A stretch of 64,000 bases of DNA from Rhizobium gallicum bv. gallicum R602sp (GTDB lineage Bacteria; Pseudomonadota; Alphaproteobacteria; Rhizobiales; Rhizobiaceae), in the NCBI RefSeq assembly GCF_000816845.1, contig NZ_CP006877.1, positions 501,501 through 565,500 on the forward strand. The letters are read 5' to 3'. The notes beneath the pieces were generated by a model. It saw nothing but the letters and a program-made list of their open reading frames with translations, made no database searches and had not been told where the DNA came from. The translations under genes and the position numbers were made by a program. Below, in pieces: positions 43,221 through 52,700 of the stretch (positions are counted from its first letter, which is position 1; each line of letters starts with the position of its first letter).

Positions 43221-43907
43221 GGAAAATATCCGCTTTCTTAGGCCTTCTGCTTGCCCGGTACTCTCGAAAATCTATGGTTCGAAACTCGGCATAGAGCTGC
43301 GGCATGTTCGAAATGATGTGGTGAGGCTCGACGTCCGCGTCATGCAGCCGGCTGAAAAAAGCCGTCGTCGTCTGCGGCATAAGAATCGATATTGCTTAAC
43401 GGTAACCTAACGTTCAAAGGCCGATCCCCAGTAATGCGAGGCGCGCATTTCGCGCAATTTCCTATGGTGGAATCTCGCTCGGAGTATGGGGCGTCTTGTC
43501 CCGGAAGAAGAGGTTCGTCTAAAGCTTCTAGCACGGCTCGCCACCCGGCGGCGGACAGCATGAGCCGGCCGAGCGGCACCCAATCCATCGCAGCCGGGTC
43601 GCCTGTTTGCCGCTGACCATCTTCAATTCGCCCGAGCAGGATGAAGAGGGTGTAGCCCCAGAAGACGGTGAAGAGATCGATGCCGACAGGATCGGCTAGG
43701 CGGGATGAGGAGGCCGATCTCTGCACGCGCCTTTTGTCCGACCGGATATCCGTTGCCGCGCGTTAAAGCCGACGATACCCATCTGCCGCACTTCGGCACT
43801 GCCGTTTGCCATCGTCGAGACGGTGCGGCCCGGCGCATATTCCCCGAAACGCATGACTCTGATACAGGGATCACCGAGCGACGATGCCCCGACCCCACGA
43901 GCCGGAC
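43221..43907. other. 687-bp stretch without a confident gene
   Basis: A minus-strand frame (43340-43726) contains GIDLFTVFWGYTLFILLGRIEDG and DWVPLGRLMLSAAGWRAVLEALDEPLLPGQ, which look protein-like. Its start is unclear and the end reads as random sequence, so it could be a frameshifted remnant. No other candidate was seen. Confidence 0.4.
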
Positions 43908-44780
43908 ATGAGACAATCTTTCCTCGCCTCTACAAGGTTTAAGGTTTTTTTAACCTTACTGCAATTAGTAGCTGCATTGTATGCGGCACCTGGCTTTGCG
44001 CAGCAGACGCCGTCGTCGCTGCCGCTGCTTTTTGATGCTCGCGAAAGACTTGCCAAGCCGGACCTTTCGTCGCTCGTCCGCCTCCGATTTCTCACCTCAG
44101 TCGACTTCCCGCCTTTCAACTTTACCGATCAGAACGGCAAGCTGGCGGGTTTCAATATCGATCTGGCCCGCGAGATCTGCGATGAATTGGAAGTTGCTGC
44201 GAAATGCCAGATCCAGGCACTACCCTTCGCCGATCTCAAGGAAGCGCTTGCAGCCTCCCAGGGCGATGCCGTCATCGCGGGACTGGCCGTAACCGCGGAC
44301 TTGCGAAAGCAGTTCACCTTCACCCGTCCCTACCTCATGCTGCCGGCCCGCTTTGTGCGCAATGCGAAGGCACAGATCAACGGGAATACCGCCGCATCCC
44401 TCTCCGGACGTCAGGTCGGCGTCGTCAAGGCGACGGTCCATGAGGCCATGCTTGCCGCCTTTTTTCCGGCAATAAAAGCCGTGCCTTTCGAGAACAAGGA
44501 AGCGATGCTTGCCGCTCTGAAGGATGGCAAGGTGGATGCCGCCTTTGCCGATGCCCTGCAATTGTCCTTCTGGGTTTCCTCCCAGGCGTCAGCAAAATGC
44601 TGTGCGCTCTTCGACGGCCCTTATCTGTCGGAGCAGTTTTTGGGGGAAGGCATGACGATCATGCTTCGCCAGAACGACGGCGTATTGACCGCAGCATTGG
44701 ACCACGCGCTTGCAGCGCTTTCCAAAAACGGCCGCCTGCAGGAAATCTATTTGCGTTATTTCCCTTACGGGCTCTTTTAA
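43908..44780 (+). CDS. Periplasmic amino-acid-type solute-binding protein
   Basis: Family 3 solute-binding protein, about 290 residues, with a signal peptide ending APGFAQQ. Typical blocks: LRFLTSVDFPPFNFTDQNGKLAGFNIDLAREICDEL, GDAVIAGLAVTADLRKQFTFTRPYLMLPARFV, LSGRQVGVVKATVHEAML and GKVDAAFADALQLSFWV. The ATG at 43908 places the signal peptide correctly; one at 43884 adds 8 residues. No permease or ATPase genes adjoin, so it is an orphan receptor or works with a distant transporter. It overlaps the convergent terB gene by 4 bp. Confidence 0.88.
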   Translation: MRQSFLASTRFKVFLTLLQLVAALYAAPGFAQQTPSSLPLLFDARERLAKPDLSSLVRLRFLTSVDFPPFNFTDQNGKLAGFNIDLAREICDELEVAAKCQIQALPFADLKEALAASQGDAVIAGLAVTADLRKQFTFTRPYLMLPARFVRNAKAQINGNTAASLSGRQVGVVKATVHEAMLAAFFPAIKAVPFENKEAMLAALKDGKVDAAFADALQLSFWVSSQASAKCCALFDGPYLSEQFLGEGMTIMLRQNDGVLTAALDHALAALSKNGRLQEIYLRYFPYGLF

Positions 44781-45190
44781 CCCTTGCGGAAGCGGGCGAT
44801 CGCACTGCGTTCGATGGCAGCGCAGGTGAGCTTGTCGAGTTCCAACCTGTCGCGGAGCATGCTGAGCAACCGAAGCTCCTCGGCCTTGACCGAAAGGTCG
44901 GCGGAGGCGACTTCGACGGCAAGTGCATAGGCGGTATCATAGAGCCGCGAAGGCAGCGTGTCCTTCACCGTTTCCAAAACGACATCCAGCCCTTCCGGTC
45001 CGGCCAGCAGCGATGCGCAGTCGCGGGCAATCGAAATCAGCTTATCGTGGTCGAAATCCTTGAAGACCGGTAGAAAGCCGATCAGCTGGCCGATGCGCTC
45101 CATTTCCCGGTCGTTCATCGTGCTGTCGACAGCGGATGCCATCACCATCACGTATATCAGCGCGTCATGGGCGGAAAGCGGCTTGTTCAT
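44777..45190 (-). CDS. TerB-like protein
   Basis: Cytoplasmic all-helical protein of 137 residues in the TerB (tellurite resistance) family: ALIYVMVMASAVDSTMNDREMERIGQLIGFLP and TAYALAVEVASADLSVKAEELRLLSMLRDRLELD carry the two acidic metal-binding-like helices. GAGGGAATGACCGA precedes the ATG. No other ter genes are present, so resistance should not be assumed; single TerB proteins are common in rhizobia. Confidence 0.88.
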   Translation of the reverse strand: MNKPLSAHDALIYVMVMASAVDSTMNDREMERIGQLIGFLPVFKDFDHDKLISIARDCASLLAGPEGLDVVLETVKDTLPSRLYDTAYALAVEVASADLSVKAEELRLLSMLRDRLELDKLTCAAIERSAIARFRKG

Positions 45191-45252
45191 TCGGTCATTC
45201 CCTCTGTTTCGGCAGGAGTCTAGGAATTGCCGTGCGCCATTACAAGGGATCG

Positions 45253-45993
45253 CTAGATCGGATCGAGAGGATTGTCCGGCGGCGGTCCGGGCGGCAACGT
45301 CAGCGGCGCGCCCTTGCGCGGATCCTCACCATAGATGCCTTTCTTCTCCGCTTTGGCCTTCGCACCGGCTTCGATCAGTGCCGATTCGGCCGCCGCATCC
45401 GCCCAACCGTTTTCGACGAGCCATTGAGAAAGGTCCTGCGCACCGATCTTGCAGGAGGCGGTCGTGATACCGGTCCAGTTGACATCCTCCAGATCGCAGG
45501 TGACCGAGCGCAGTCGCAGAAAGAGCCGAAAATTCGTCTTCGCCAGCATGCCGCACGGCCATTCGTTCCCATCCGGTTCTTTGCAGACCTTGTCGGCCTG
45601 TGTCGGAACGATACCGGCAAGGCGCAGCTTCCTGTTTCCGAAGGCGAGAATGCCTGCACTCTCGGCGACCGGCCTCGGCAATGTCGCGGCCTTCTGCGGC
45701 TCCGGCTTTGGCTTTTCCGGCTCGGCTGTGGCAACCCGTTCGAGCGGCTTGCCATCCGCCTGCGCTGGATAAAATCGACTGGCTTCATCAACCGGCCGCG
45801 CGCTCATGCTGATCTTTGGATCGGGAAGGGCAAACGGCGGCTTTGGAGTCTCCTTGGATTTGGCAGTTGTGACGGGTTCTTCGCTCGCGGTTGCCGCCGC
45901 GTCCGGTTCGCCAAACCGCTCCCTGCCTGCCGCCAGCACCCCGGCGACGATTGTTATTCCCGCAACAGCTGTCAGAAGTGCTGCAGGCCGCAT
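45253..45993 (-). CDS. Thermonuclease-like (SNase-fold) exported protein
   Basis: A 246-residue protein with an N-terminal hydrophobic segment (LLTAVAGITIVAGVLAAG), a long Pro/Lys/Glu-rich linker (about 30-105) and a C-terminal staphylococcal-nuclease-like domain (LRLAGIVPTQADKVC ... CGMLAKTNFRLFLRLRSVTCDL ... DLSQWLVENGWADA ... AEKKGIYG). Classical SNase catalytic arginines are not clear. Two Cys pairs could form disulfides. It lies 11 bp after the S24 regulator gene, likely co-transcribed. Confidence 0.8.
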   Translation of the reverse strand: MRPAALLTAVAGITIVAGVLAAGRERFGEPDAAATASEEPVTTAKSKETPKPPFALPDPKISMSARPVDEASRFYPAQADGKPLERVATAEPEKPKPEPQKAATLPRPVAESAGILAFGNRKLRLAGIVPTQADKVCKEPDGNEWPCGMLAKTNFRLFLRLRSVTCDLEDVNWTGITTASCKIGAQDLSQWLVENGWADAAAESALIEAGAKAKAEKKGIYGEDPRKGAPLTLPPGPPPDNPLDPI

Positions 45994-46004
45994 GGAAGAT
46001 TTTC

Positions 46005-46670
46005 CTATTGGCTGGCCCAGATAATGCGCGCGATCCAATCCACATCGGAAAGCTCGATCGTCCGGTTTGGATGTTCGGGATTGAGAGACATCAGTTCGAT
46101 GGAGCGCGGGCTCTGGCGCAGTAGAACCTTTGCCATCACCTCGCCCTCTCGCGTCTTGACGACGACGCGATCGTTGCGGCGCACCTGCGCGCCCGGCTCG
46201 ACGATCAGCACGTCACCGTCGCGATAAAGCGGCATCATGCTGTCGCCCTGCACTTCGAGCGCATAGACACCAGCCTTCTGCGAGGGGGCGGCTGGAAATT
46301 CCACCACATCCCATCCCTGGCCTGCCGGGAAACCGCCGTCGTCGAAAAAGCCACCCGCACCGGCCTGTGCGAAGCCGAGCAGGGGAATGGAGCTTCCCTG
46401 CGACGGGAATGTGCCGTCCGGCAGCCCGGACAAGTTGTTTGCAGGCCGCATGAAGCCCATGAACTGCTCCATGGTGGCGCCTGTCGCATCGAGTACCTTG
46501 GCAATCGATTCCGTCGAAGGCCAGCGCAGGCGGCCATCGGCAGACAGCCGCTTGGATTTGTTGAAGGAGGTGGGGTCGAGGCCCGCCCGGCGAGCAAGAC
46601 CAGACGGCGTCAGGTCATGCCGTTGGGCAAGCCTGTCGATCGCTGTCCAAATCTGCTCGTGTGACAGCAT
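46005..46670 (-). CDS. Helix-turn-helix regulator with S24 (LexA/CI-type) peptidase domain
   Basis: Phage-repressor-like regulator, 221 residues. N-terminal XRE-type HTH (LTPSGLARRAGLDPTSFNKSKRL, residues 20-45). C-terminal S24 domain with catalytic Ser in VQGDSMMPLYRDGD and Lys in DRVVVKTREGEVMAKVL. The cleavage site may be in PLLGFAQAGAGGFFD (Ala-Gly bonds). Similar chromosomal genes occur widely in rhizobia without prophage. No phage genes are in the window, so it is most likely a housekeeping or stress regulator. Confidence 0.88.
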   Translation of the reverse strand: MLSHEQIWTAIDRLAQRHDLTPSGLARRAGLDPTSFNKSKRLSADGRLRWPSTESIAKVLDATGATMEQFMGFMRPANNLSGLPDGTFPSQGSSIPLLGFAQAGAGGFFDDGGFPAGQGWDVVEFPAAPSQKAGVYALEVQGDSMMPLYRDGDVLIVEPGAQVRRNDRVVVKTREGEVMAKVLLRQSPRSIELMSLNPEHPNRTIELSDVDWIARIIWASQ

Positions 46671-46773
46671 CTTGCCTGATCCTGCGCCCCGCGCCGCTCT
46701 CCAATCGGCAGGCAGACTAACGCCAAGCTTTCTCAGAGTAAAGTAAAAAGAGGAATAAAATCCTGTCTTGGAG

Positions 46774-47421
46774 TCAGGCGACCATCGCCATGTTGATCTT
46801 GCCGAGCTGGATGACGGCCTGGGTGCGGCTGTCGACGTTGAGCTTCAGGAGGATGGCCGAGACATGCGCCTTGATCGTCGCTTCGGAAACGCCGAGTTCG
46901 TAGGCGATCTGTTTGTTGAGCAGACCTTCGCCGAGCATGGTGAGCACGCGGCTTTGCTGCGGCGTCAGCGTGTGCAGGCGGTGAATGAGATCGGCCACGT
47001 CCGGATCCTGTTCATGGCCGTCGCGATAATTCTCGGGCGTGGCAATATCGCCGGCAAGCACAGTCTGGATGCTGCTGCGGATATCTTCGATGCCGGACGA
47101 CTTGGAAATGAAGCCGGAAGCGCCGAGTTCCAGCGCGCGGCGGATCGTCGTCGCGTCGTCGGTTGCGGAGATGATCACGATCGGCAGGCTGGCGAATTCG
47201 GCACGCAGAGCCATCAGCCCGGAAAAGCCGCTGACGCCCGGCATGGCAAGATCGAGCAGCATGATATCCGCGTCCGGATGATCGGTTGCGGCAGCACGCG
47301 CGGCCGAGAAATCGCCGGCTTCCACGATCGCGTGCTGCCCCTCCATGCCGGTCACGGCCTGGCGCAGCGCATCCCGGAAAAGCGGATGGTCGTCCGCAAT
47401 GATCATCGTCTGTTCCTGCAT
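46774..47421 (-). CDS. NarL/FixJ-type response regulator
   Basis: 215 residues: receiver domain (1-120) with phospho-acceptor Asp57 in MLLDLAMPG, acidic pair in IIADDHP and Lys in GFISKSSG; LuxR-type HTH near residues 145-210 (LTPQQSRVLTMLGEGLLNKQIAYELGVSEATIKAHVSAILLKLNVDSRTQAV). The ATG at 47421 follows GGGAGGGAGTTTTCG. No partner kinase is adjacent. Confidence 0.93.
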   Translation of the reverse strand: MQEQTMIIADDHPLFRDALRQAVTGMEGQHAIVEAGDFSAARAAATDHPDADIMLLDLAMPGVSGFSGLMALRAEFASLPIVIISATDDATTIRRALELGASGFISKSSGIEDIRSSIQTVLAGDIATPENYRDGHEQDPDVADLIHRLHTLTPQQSRVLTMLGEGLLNKQIAYELGVSEATIKAHVSAILLKLNVDSRTQAVIQLGKINMAMVA

Positions 47422-47511
47422 CGAAAACTCCCTCCCAAGAGCTCGATTCCATCCCCTCATGTGCGAGGCTACGCGCCGCACATGCCTTCTGCTTCATACT
47501 ACTACATCAAA

Positions 47512-47910
47512 TCAGGTCTTCTGCGGAAGAGGCGCGGACTTTTCTTCCTCCTGGAATTGCTTCACCATGCCCATGAAGCTCTTCATCATTCGCTCCATGA
47601 TGCTGATCGAGCGGTCGATCTCGGCATCGGTGGGCAGCGCCTTGTTGACGATGCTCTTGTTTTCGAGCGCAGTCACGCGGTCGGAAAGCCTGTCGAGTTC
47701 GTCGTCATAAGCTGCGCGTTCGTCCGCCGCCATGCGGCATACCAGCGAACCGTCCTTTTCCTCGCAAAGCGCCATCGCGCCGGTATGCTTGTCGAGGCGG
47801 ACGAAATGGTCTCCGCTGCGCTCGAGCTGGAAGCGCGCCGGGTCCTGCTCGGCGGCGAGCGCTGTCAGCGGCAGAAGAATTGCGGTAATCCCGATTGCGA
47901 TCGTCTTCAT
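47512..47910 (-). CDS. Small secreted protein of unknown function
   Basis: A 132-residue protein with a signal peptide (MKTIAIGITAILLPLTALAAEQ). The mature domain FQLERSGDHFVRLDKHTGAMALCEEKDGSLVCRMAADERAAYDDELDRLSDRVTALENK has a Cys pair followed by a short coiled coil. The C-terminus is helical and charged. I recall similar rhizobial periplasmic proteins; no function is known. GGAGGATCA precedes the ATG. Confidence 0.75.
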   Translation of the reverse strand: MKTIAIGITAILLPLTALAAEQDPARFQLERSGDHFVRLDKHTGAMALCEEKDGSLVCRMAADERAAYDDELDRLSDRVTALENKSIVNKALPTDAEIDRSISIMERMMKSFMGMVKQFQEEEKSAPLPQKT

Positions 47911-48028
47911 GATTGATCCTCCGGATTTCTGTTGCGGCTATCCTGTTTTTCATGGGGGAGCCGTGGACATCGCCGTTCCTTTCCGGCAAAGCGCTCACCT
48001 ACAGCATCAGCCATTGCATGAGGCCATC

Positions 48029-48382
48029 ATGAGCGTGACACCCGTCGTTTACAAGATCGTGACCGAGGCTCTCTGGCAAGAAGCCAGGCAAAGCGGCGTT
48101 TTTCGCGGCGCAGGCATCGACCTTAAGGACAATTTCATTCATCTCTCGACGGAAAGGCAGGTGCGACGGACCGTGGCCCTGTTTTTCGCAGGCCAGCCCG
48201 GTCTGCTGCTCATTGCCATTGATAGCGGCAAGCTCGGCGACAAGCTGATCTTCGAACCCTCCAGGGACGGCGATCTTTTCCCGCATCTTTATGCCGAACT
48301 GCCGCTTTCGGCGGTTATCTGGGAAAGGCCGTTGCCGCTCGATGATGCCGGACAGCATATCTTCCCGGAACTCCTGTCATGA
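48029..48382 (+). CDS. DUF952 family protein
   Basis: A 117-residue cytoplasmic protein with the DUF952 pattern: VYKIVTEALWQEARQSGVFRGAGIDLKDNFIHLSTERQVRRTVALFF and FEPSRDGDLFPHLYAELPLSAVIWERPLPLDDAG. The fold resembles ADP-ribosyltransferase-like domains, but the function is unknown. ATG at 48029 with GAGG upstream. It overlaps pyrD by 4 bp (ATGA), a linkage I recall as common in alphaproteobacteria. Confidence 0.9.
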   Translation: MSVTPVVYKIVTEALWQEARQSGVFRGAGIDLKDNFIHLSTERQVRRTVALFFAGQPGLLLIAIDSGKLGDKLIFEPSRDGDLFPHLYAELPLSAVIWERPLPLDDAGQHIFPELLS

Positions 48383-49467
48383 TCGGCGCGTTCAAGCACA
48401 CTGCCCGCAAGGGGCTCTTCCTCTTCGATCCCGAAACGGCGCACGGCATGTCAATCGCCGCGCTTAAATCCGGCCTGGTTCCCGCCTGCCGTATTTCGCC
48501 TGATCCGCGGCTGGTGCAGACGGTCGCCGGCCTCACCTTCGAAAATCCGCTCGGCATGGCAGCCGGTTACGACAAGAATGCCGAAGTTCCGGAGGCCCTC
48601 TTGAAGCTCGGTTTCGGCTTTACCGAGATCGGCACGGTGACGCCCAAGCCGCAATCAGGCAATCCGCGCCCGCGCATTTTTCGTCTGGTGGATGACGAAG
48701 GGGTTATCAACCGCCTCGGCTTCAACAACGAGGGTCATGACGCCGCCTTCCGGCGTCTGTCGGCGATCCGCGGCCAGGGCATTATCGGCGTCAACATCGG
48801 CGCCAACAAGGACAGCGAAAACCGCATCGCCGACTATGTGGCCGGCATCCGCCGTTTCTATTCGGTGGCGCGCTATTTCACCGCCAACATCTCCTCGCCG
48901 AATACGCCGGGCCTGCGTGACCTGCAGGCACGTGAGAGCCTGGCCGCTCTTCTGTCCGCCGTAATTGCCGCCCGCGATGAAGAGGCCGCGAGATCGGGCC
49001 GGACGATCCCGGTCTTCCTCAAGATTGCGCCCGATCTCACCGAGGAGGGCATGGACGATATCGCCGCCGAAGCGCTCACCCATGGGCTGGAGGGCCTGAT
49101 CGTCTCGAACACGACGCTCGCCCGCGACAGTCTGAAGGATCAGCGGCAGGCGAAGGAAGCGGGCGGTCTTTCCGGCAAGCCGCTTTTCGAGAAGTCGACC
49201 GCGGTTCTCGCGAAAATGCGCAAGCGCGTCGGCGCAGCGCTCCCGATCATCGGCGTCGGCGGCGTTTCCTCGGCGGAGACAGCGTTAGAAAAGATCAGGG
49301 CAGGGGCCGATCTGGTGCAGCTTTATTCTGGCATGGTCTATGAGGGCCCGGGTCTTCCGGGCAAGATCGTGCGCGGCCTTTCAAAGCTCCTCGACCGTGA
49401 GCAGGTCTCGTCGATCCGCCACCTGCGAGACACGCGCGCTGATCACTGGGCCACCCGAAACGTCTGA
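48379..49467 (+). CDS. pyrD: Dihydroorotate dehydrogenase (quinone), class 2
   Basis: Membrane-associated flavoenzyme of pyrimidine synthesis, 362 residues. The N-terminal helix region (residues 1-40) is the class 2 quinone tunnel. FMN motifs: NPLGMAAGYDKNAEVPEALL, GFTEIGTVTPKPQ, GFNNEGHDA, ANISSPNTPGLRDLQ (catalytic Ser), KIAPDLTEEG, SNTTL, IGVGGVSSAETALEKIRAGADLVQLYSGMVYEGPG. It is translationally coupled to the DUF952 gene. Confidence 0.96.
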   Translation: MIGAFKHTARKGLFLFDPETAHGMSIAALKSGLVPACRISPDPRLVQTVAGLTFENPLGMAAGYDKNAEVPEALLKLGFGFTEIGTVTPKPQSGNPRPRIFRLVDDEGVINRLGFNNEGHDAAFRRLSAIRGQGIIGVNIGANKDSENRIADYVAGIRRFYSVARYFTANISSPNTPGLRDLQARESLAALLSAVIAARDEEAARSGRTIPVFLKIAPDLTEEGMDDIAAEALTHGLEGLIVSNTTLARDSLKDQRQAKEAGGLSGKPLFEKSTAVLAKMRKRVGAALPIIGVGGVSSAETALEKIRAGADLVQLYSGMVYEGPGLPGKIVRGLSKLLDREQVSSIRHLRDTRADHWATRNV

Positions 49468-49783
49468 TTGGCCCGACGCTTCACCAGATGTGAGCTTGAG
49501 CGTCCGAGGAGAGCCATGACAACGCTTGGGATTTTACGATCTGAGGGAATGCAACATAGAAACGCGAGACGCTGGCAAGCGCGAGAGCGCCGCCCAGCAC
49601 GGCGCATTTGCGGATATCCATGGTCGACGTCTTGGCTATTCTGAATCAACCCGCACTGGCCCGATGACCGCATCATGAAGGTGAAATTCAGCTTCGGCGG
49701 CGCCTCAGTCGTCTCGTGAGACGGTCTTCACTCTTGACGGAGAATTGCATTGCCGCGAGAGCTTCACCCAGTCGTTCGTCCCA
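49468..49783. other. 316-bp stretch without a confident gene
   Basis: A 46-codon minus-strand frame (49481-49621) starting MDIRKCAVLGGALALAS resembles a signal peptide plus a short tail, but its ribosome site is weak. I note it as a possible small exported protein and do not call it. Confidence 0.4.
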
Positions 49784-52700
49784 TTAGTTTCCCAACATTG
49801 CCATTTGGTCGGCATGCTTTGCACCAGCGGTTTCGTCTCGTTCGAGAGGCAAGGTGAACAGAAACACTGCCCCACGAGGTTTGTTCGCGGTGGCCCACAG
49901 CCGGCCCCCGTGAGCCTCGATGATCGAACGGCAGATCGTCAGGCCCATACCCATGCCGCTGGATTTGGTCGTGTAGAAGGCCTCAAACAGGCGGTCCATA
50001 CTTTGCGGGTCTAGGCCTGGACCCGAGTCGCGCACCCCGACGACCACGCCTCCAGAGGCCTCTGTCCCGGTGCTGATCAGCAACTCGCGCTCTTCCTCAT
50101 TAATGCCGCTCATCGCCTCGATAGCGTTCATGATCAGGTTTAGGATCACCTGTTGCAGCTGGACGCGATCTCCTTCCACGGACGGGAGGCTCGTCGCGAA
50201 TTCGGTCCGCAGCGTGACGCCTTGCCGGAGCACTTCACTGCCGGTCAAGGCAATCACGTGACGAATGGCTTCATTGAGGTCGAACAGCCCGTTGCGGGGG
50301 GGCTCCTTCTTGACCAAGGCGCGGATCCGGCCAATGACATCGCCGGCTCGATTGGCGTTCTCGACGATCCGGCCGAGCGCCTGAGCCACCTCCTCCAGAT
50401 TAGGCGGATAGGTGCCAAGCCAGCGCAAGGCCGCCTGGGCATTGGTGAGGGACGCGGCGAGCGGCTGATTGACTTCATGGGCGATGGAGGCTGTGAGCTG
50501 CCCCATGGTGGCGACGCGGTTTGCGTGGGCCAGTTGCCCTTGCGCCTCGCGCAAGGCTTCCTCGCTCTCGCGTAACGCCTCTTCCGCCTGCCGTCGCTCC
50601 GTCAAATCGAGGACGAAAGAGACACCTTCGTTCCTGCTCTCTTCTAACAGTGCACCGCCCATCAGCACGGGCAGACGGCTGCCATCTTTCCGAAAGTACT
50701 CCTTCTCGAACGGCTGGACTGCCCCGATCAGCTTCAGCTCTGCGATGGTCCGGGCATCGCGGTCGCGCCACTCGGCCGGCGTCAGGTCCGTCCAGCATAA
50801 CCGACCCGAGGCAAGATCCTCCCGGTCGTAGCCCACCATGCGGAGGAAGGCGTCGTTGGCCTCAAGGATGCGACCTTCGATATTCCAGATGACGATCCCG
50901 ATGATGTTGGCCTTGACGAGGCGGCGAATCTTAGCTTCGCGTTCAGCGAGATCGCGGTACAACCGGGTATTCTCCAGTGAGATCGCCGCCTGAGAGGCGA
51001 GCAGCTTCAGCACCGCGCTCCGGGCCGGCGCGAAGACCCGAGGGGCGAGGTTGTTCTCAAGATAGAGTACGCCGGTCAGTTGGCCCTGGTTGAGCAACGG
51101 CACACAAAGAATGGAACGAGCATGGTGCTGACGGATGTAGGGGTCCGCGGAAAATGGATTCTGAGCCATGGCGTCGCCGAGAACCACGCTTTCGCTTGTG
51201 CGTAAGACATAATGAAGGAGCGATTCCGGCAACGTGCTCGCGGTGACGATCTCGTCACGCAGCTGCACCACGACCGTGTCGCCGCCGGTCGTGGCTTCCG
51301 CCGCAATCCGTGACTGACCGCCACGCGGCAGGATCAACAGGCCGCGCTCGGCCCCCGCCTGCTCAACGGCGGTGCGCAAGACCGTGTCGATCAGCTTTTG
51401 AAGGACAATTTCGCCAGAAACGGCTTGCGAGATTTTGATAACGGTTGCGAGATCGAGTTGCTCGATCGGTGCGCCGATGGTGCTGGTTGGAGCAGGAGCG
51501 CGTTCTTCCCCTCTCAGGTCAGGATAAAGCTGGTCGAGTTGCCGCACCTTACCGTCGGCGCCCCAGCGCAGATAGCAGCCACGCGCGTTGCGGAGATAGA
51601 GACGAGTGAAGTCCTCGAAACCTCCTTGCGCATAAAAGCGGGCGGCGAGTTCATATGCGAGGGCTTCGTGATGAATGAAGCCGTTGGCGCGCGCTGAGCG
51701 GATTGCTTGTTCGTAAAGACGCACGGCGTCGATGTCTCGGCCTTCAAGGCGTGCTATCTCGGCGCCGACCAGCGCGGCTCGGTTCTCGAAATTCTCGGGG
51801 CAATGCTTCGCATAGATCTGAAGCTGTCGGTGGTGGGCGACCAGAGCCTCCGTATGCCGCGCCCGCTGTTCAGCCACAGGAGAATCGCAGCATGCGGCGC
51901 GGGCCAAGGCGCCATAGAAATGATGTTCCGGCGTTTCTTCGAAATGCGACACCGATGTCCATGGAAGCCTCTGGGCCCGCAATGAAGCATCGACGGCCGC
52001 CTCATAGTCGCCCGCAAAGAACCGCGCCTGGAGTTTTCTGACGAAGTAGCAGGTTTCCGCAAGAATCAAATTCGGATCGTCGGAAAACCGGCGTTCGATC
52101 TCAGTTTCGTCAAATCCGTCGTCATCGAAGGAGCCGAATTTCCGGGTCAACCCGCGCAGCGTCCGGACGAGGCCGAGTTGCGCGCTGGCGAGGTCTATGA
52201 CGAACTGGAACCGCACCTTCCGTGCAAACGTAAGGCCAATCTCCGCTTGGCGGTGCACTTCCACAAGCGGATCTCCCGCCGCCAGCAGGTTCGAATTCAA
52301 ACTGGCATAGCTGTATCCGGCAAACGTGAGGTCGCCGCTCTGGTTGGCAATTTCAAGCGCTCGCCGCAAGATGTCGCGGGCGGTTCGGACATGTCTCGTC
52401 CACGGTATGACATGGGCCCCGAAGTCTTTATAAGTCCTGGCTTGGAAGCGCTTCAGTTCGCGCTCTTCGACCAGTTGGCAGCCAAGCCGACCGAATCGAA
52501 ATCCGGCCGCATAGTCGCCGAAGCGCGGTCCGGCAATATAGCCAAGCGACACATAATGGTAGCAGGAACCGTCGCTGTTGCCTCGCTCGAGGCTCAGATT
52601 AACAGCCAGGCAGATCGCCATGCACGCAAGATTCGCATCGGTATGCCATACCGCCCCAACGAGCCGGGTGAGGATATCCAGCGTCGCGGAGGATGCTGGG

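Noticed and set aside
43340..43726. Minus-strand frame with a hydrophobic stretch
   Set aside because: Part of it looks protein-like, but start, end and family are unclear; kept only as a note in the gap entry.
44777..45190. Tellurite-resistance operon
   Set aside because: Only a TerB-like gene is present; no other ter genes, so resistance is not claimed.
46005..46670. Prophage, suggested by the CI/LexA-like regulator
   Set aside because: No integrase, structural or lysis genes nearby; flanking genes are core.
49481..49621. 46-codon frame with a signal-peptide-like start
   Set aside because: Weak ribosome site and no known relative; possible small protein only.
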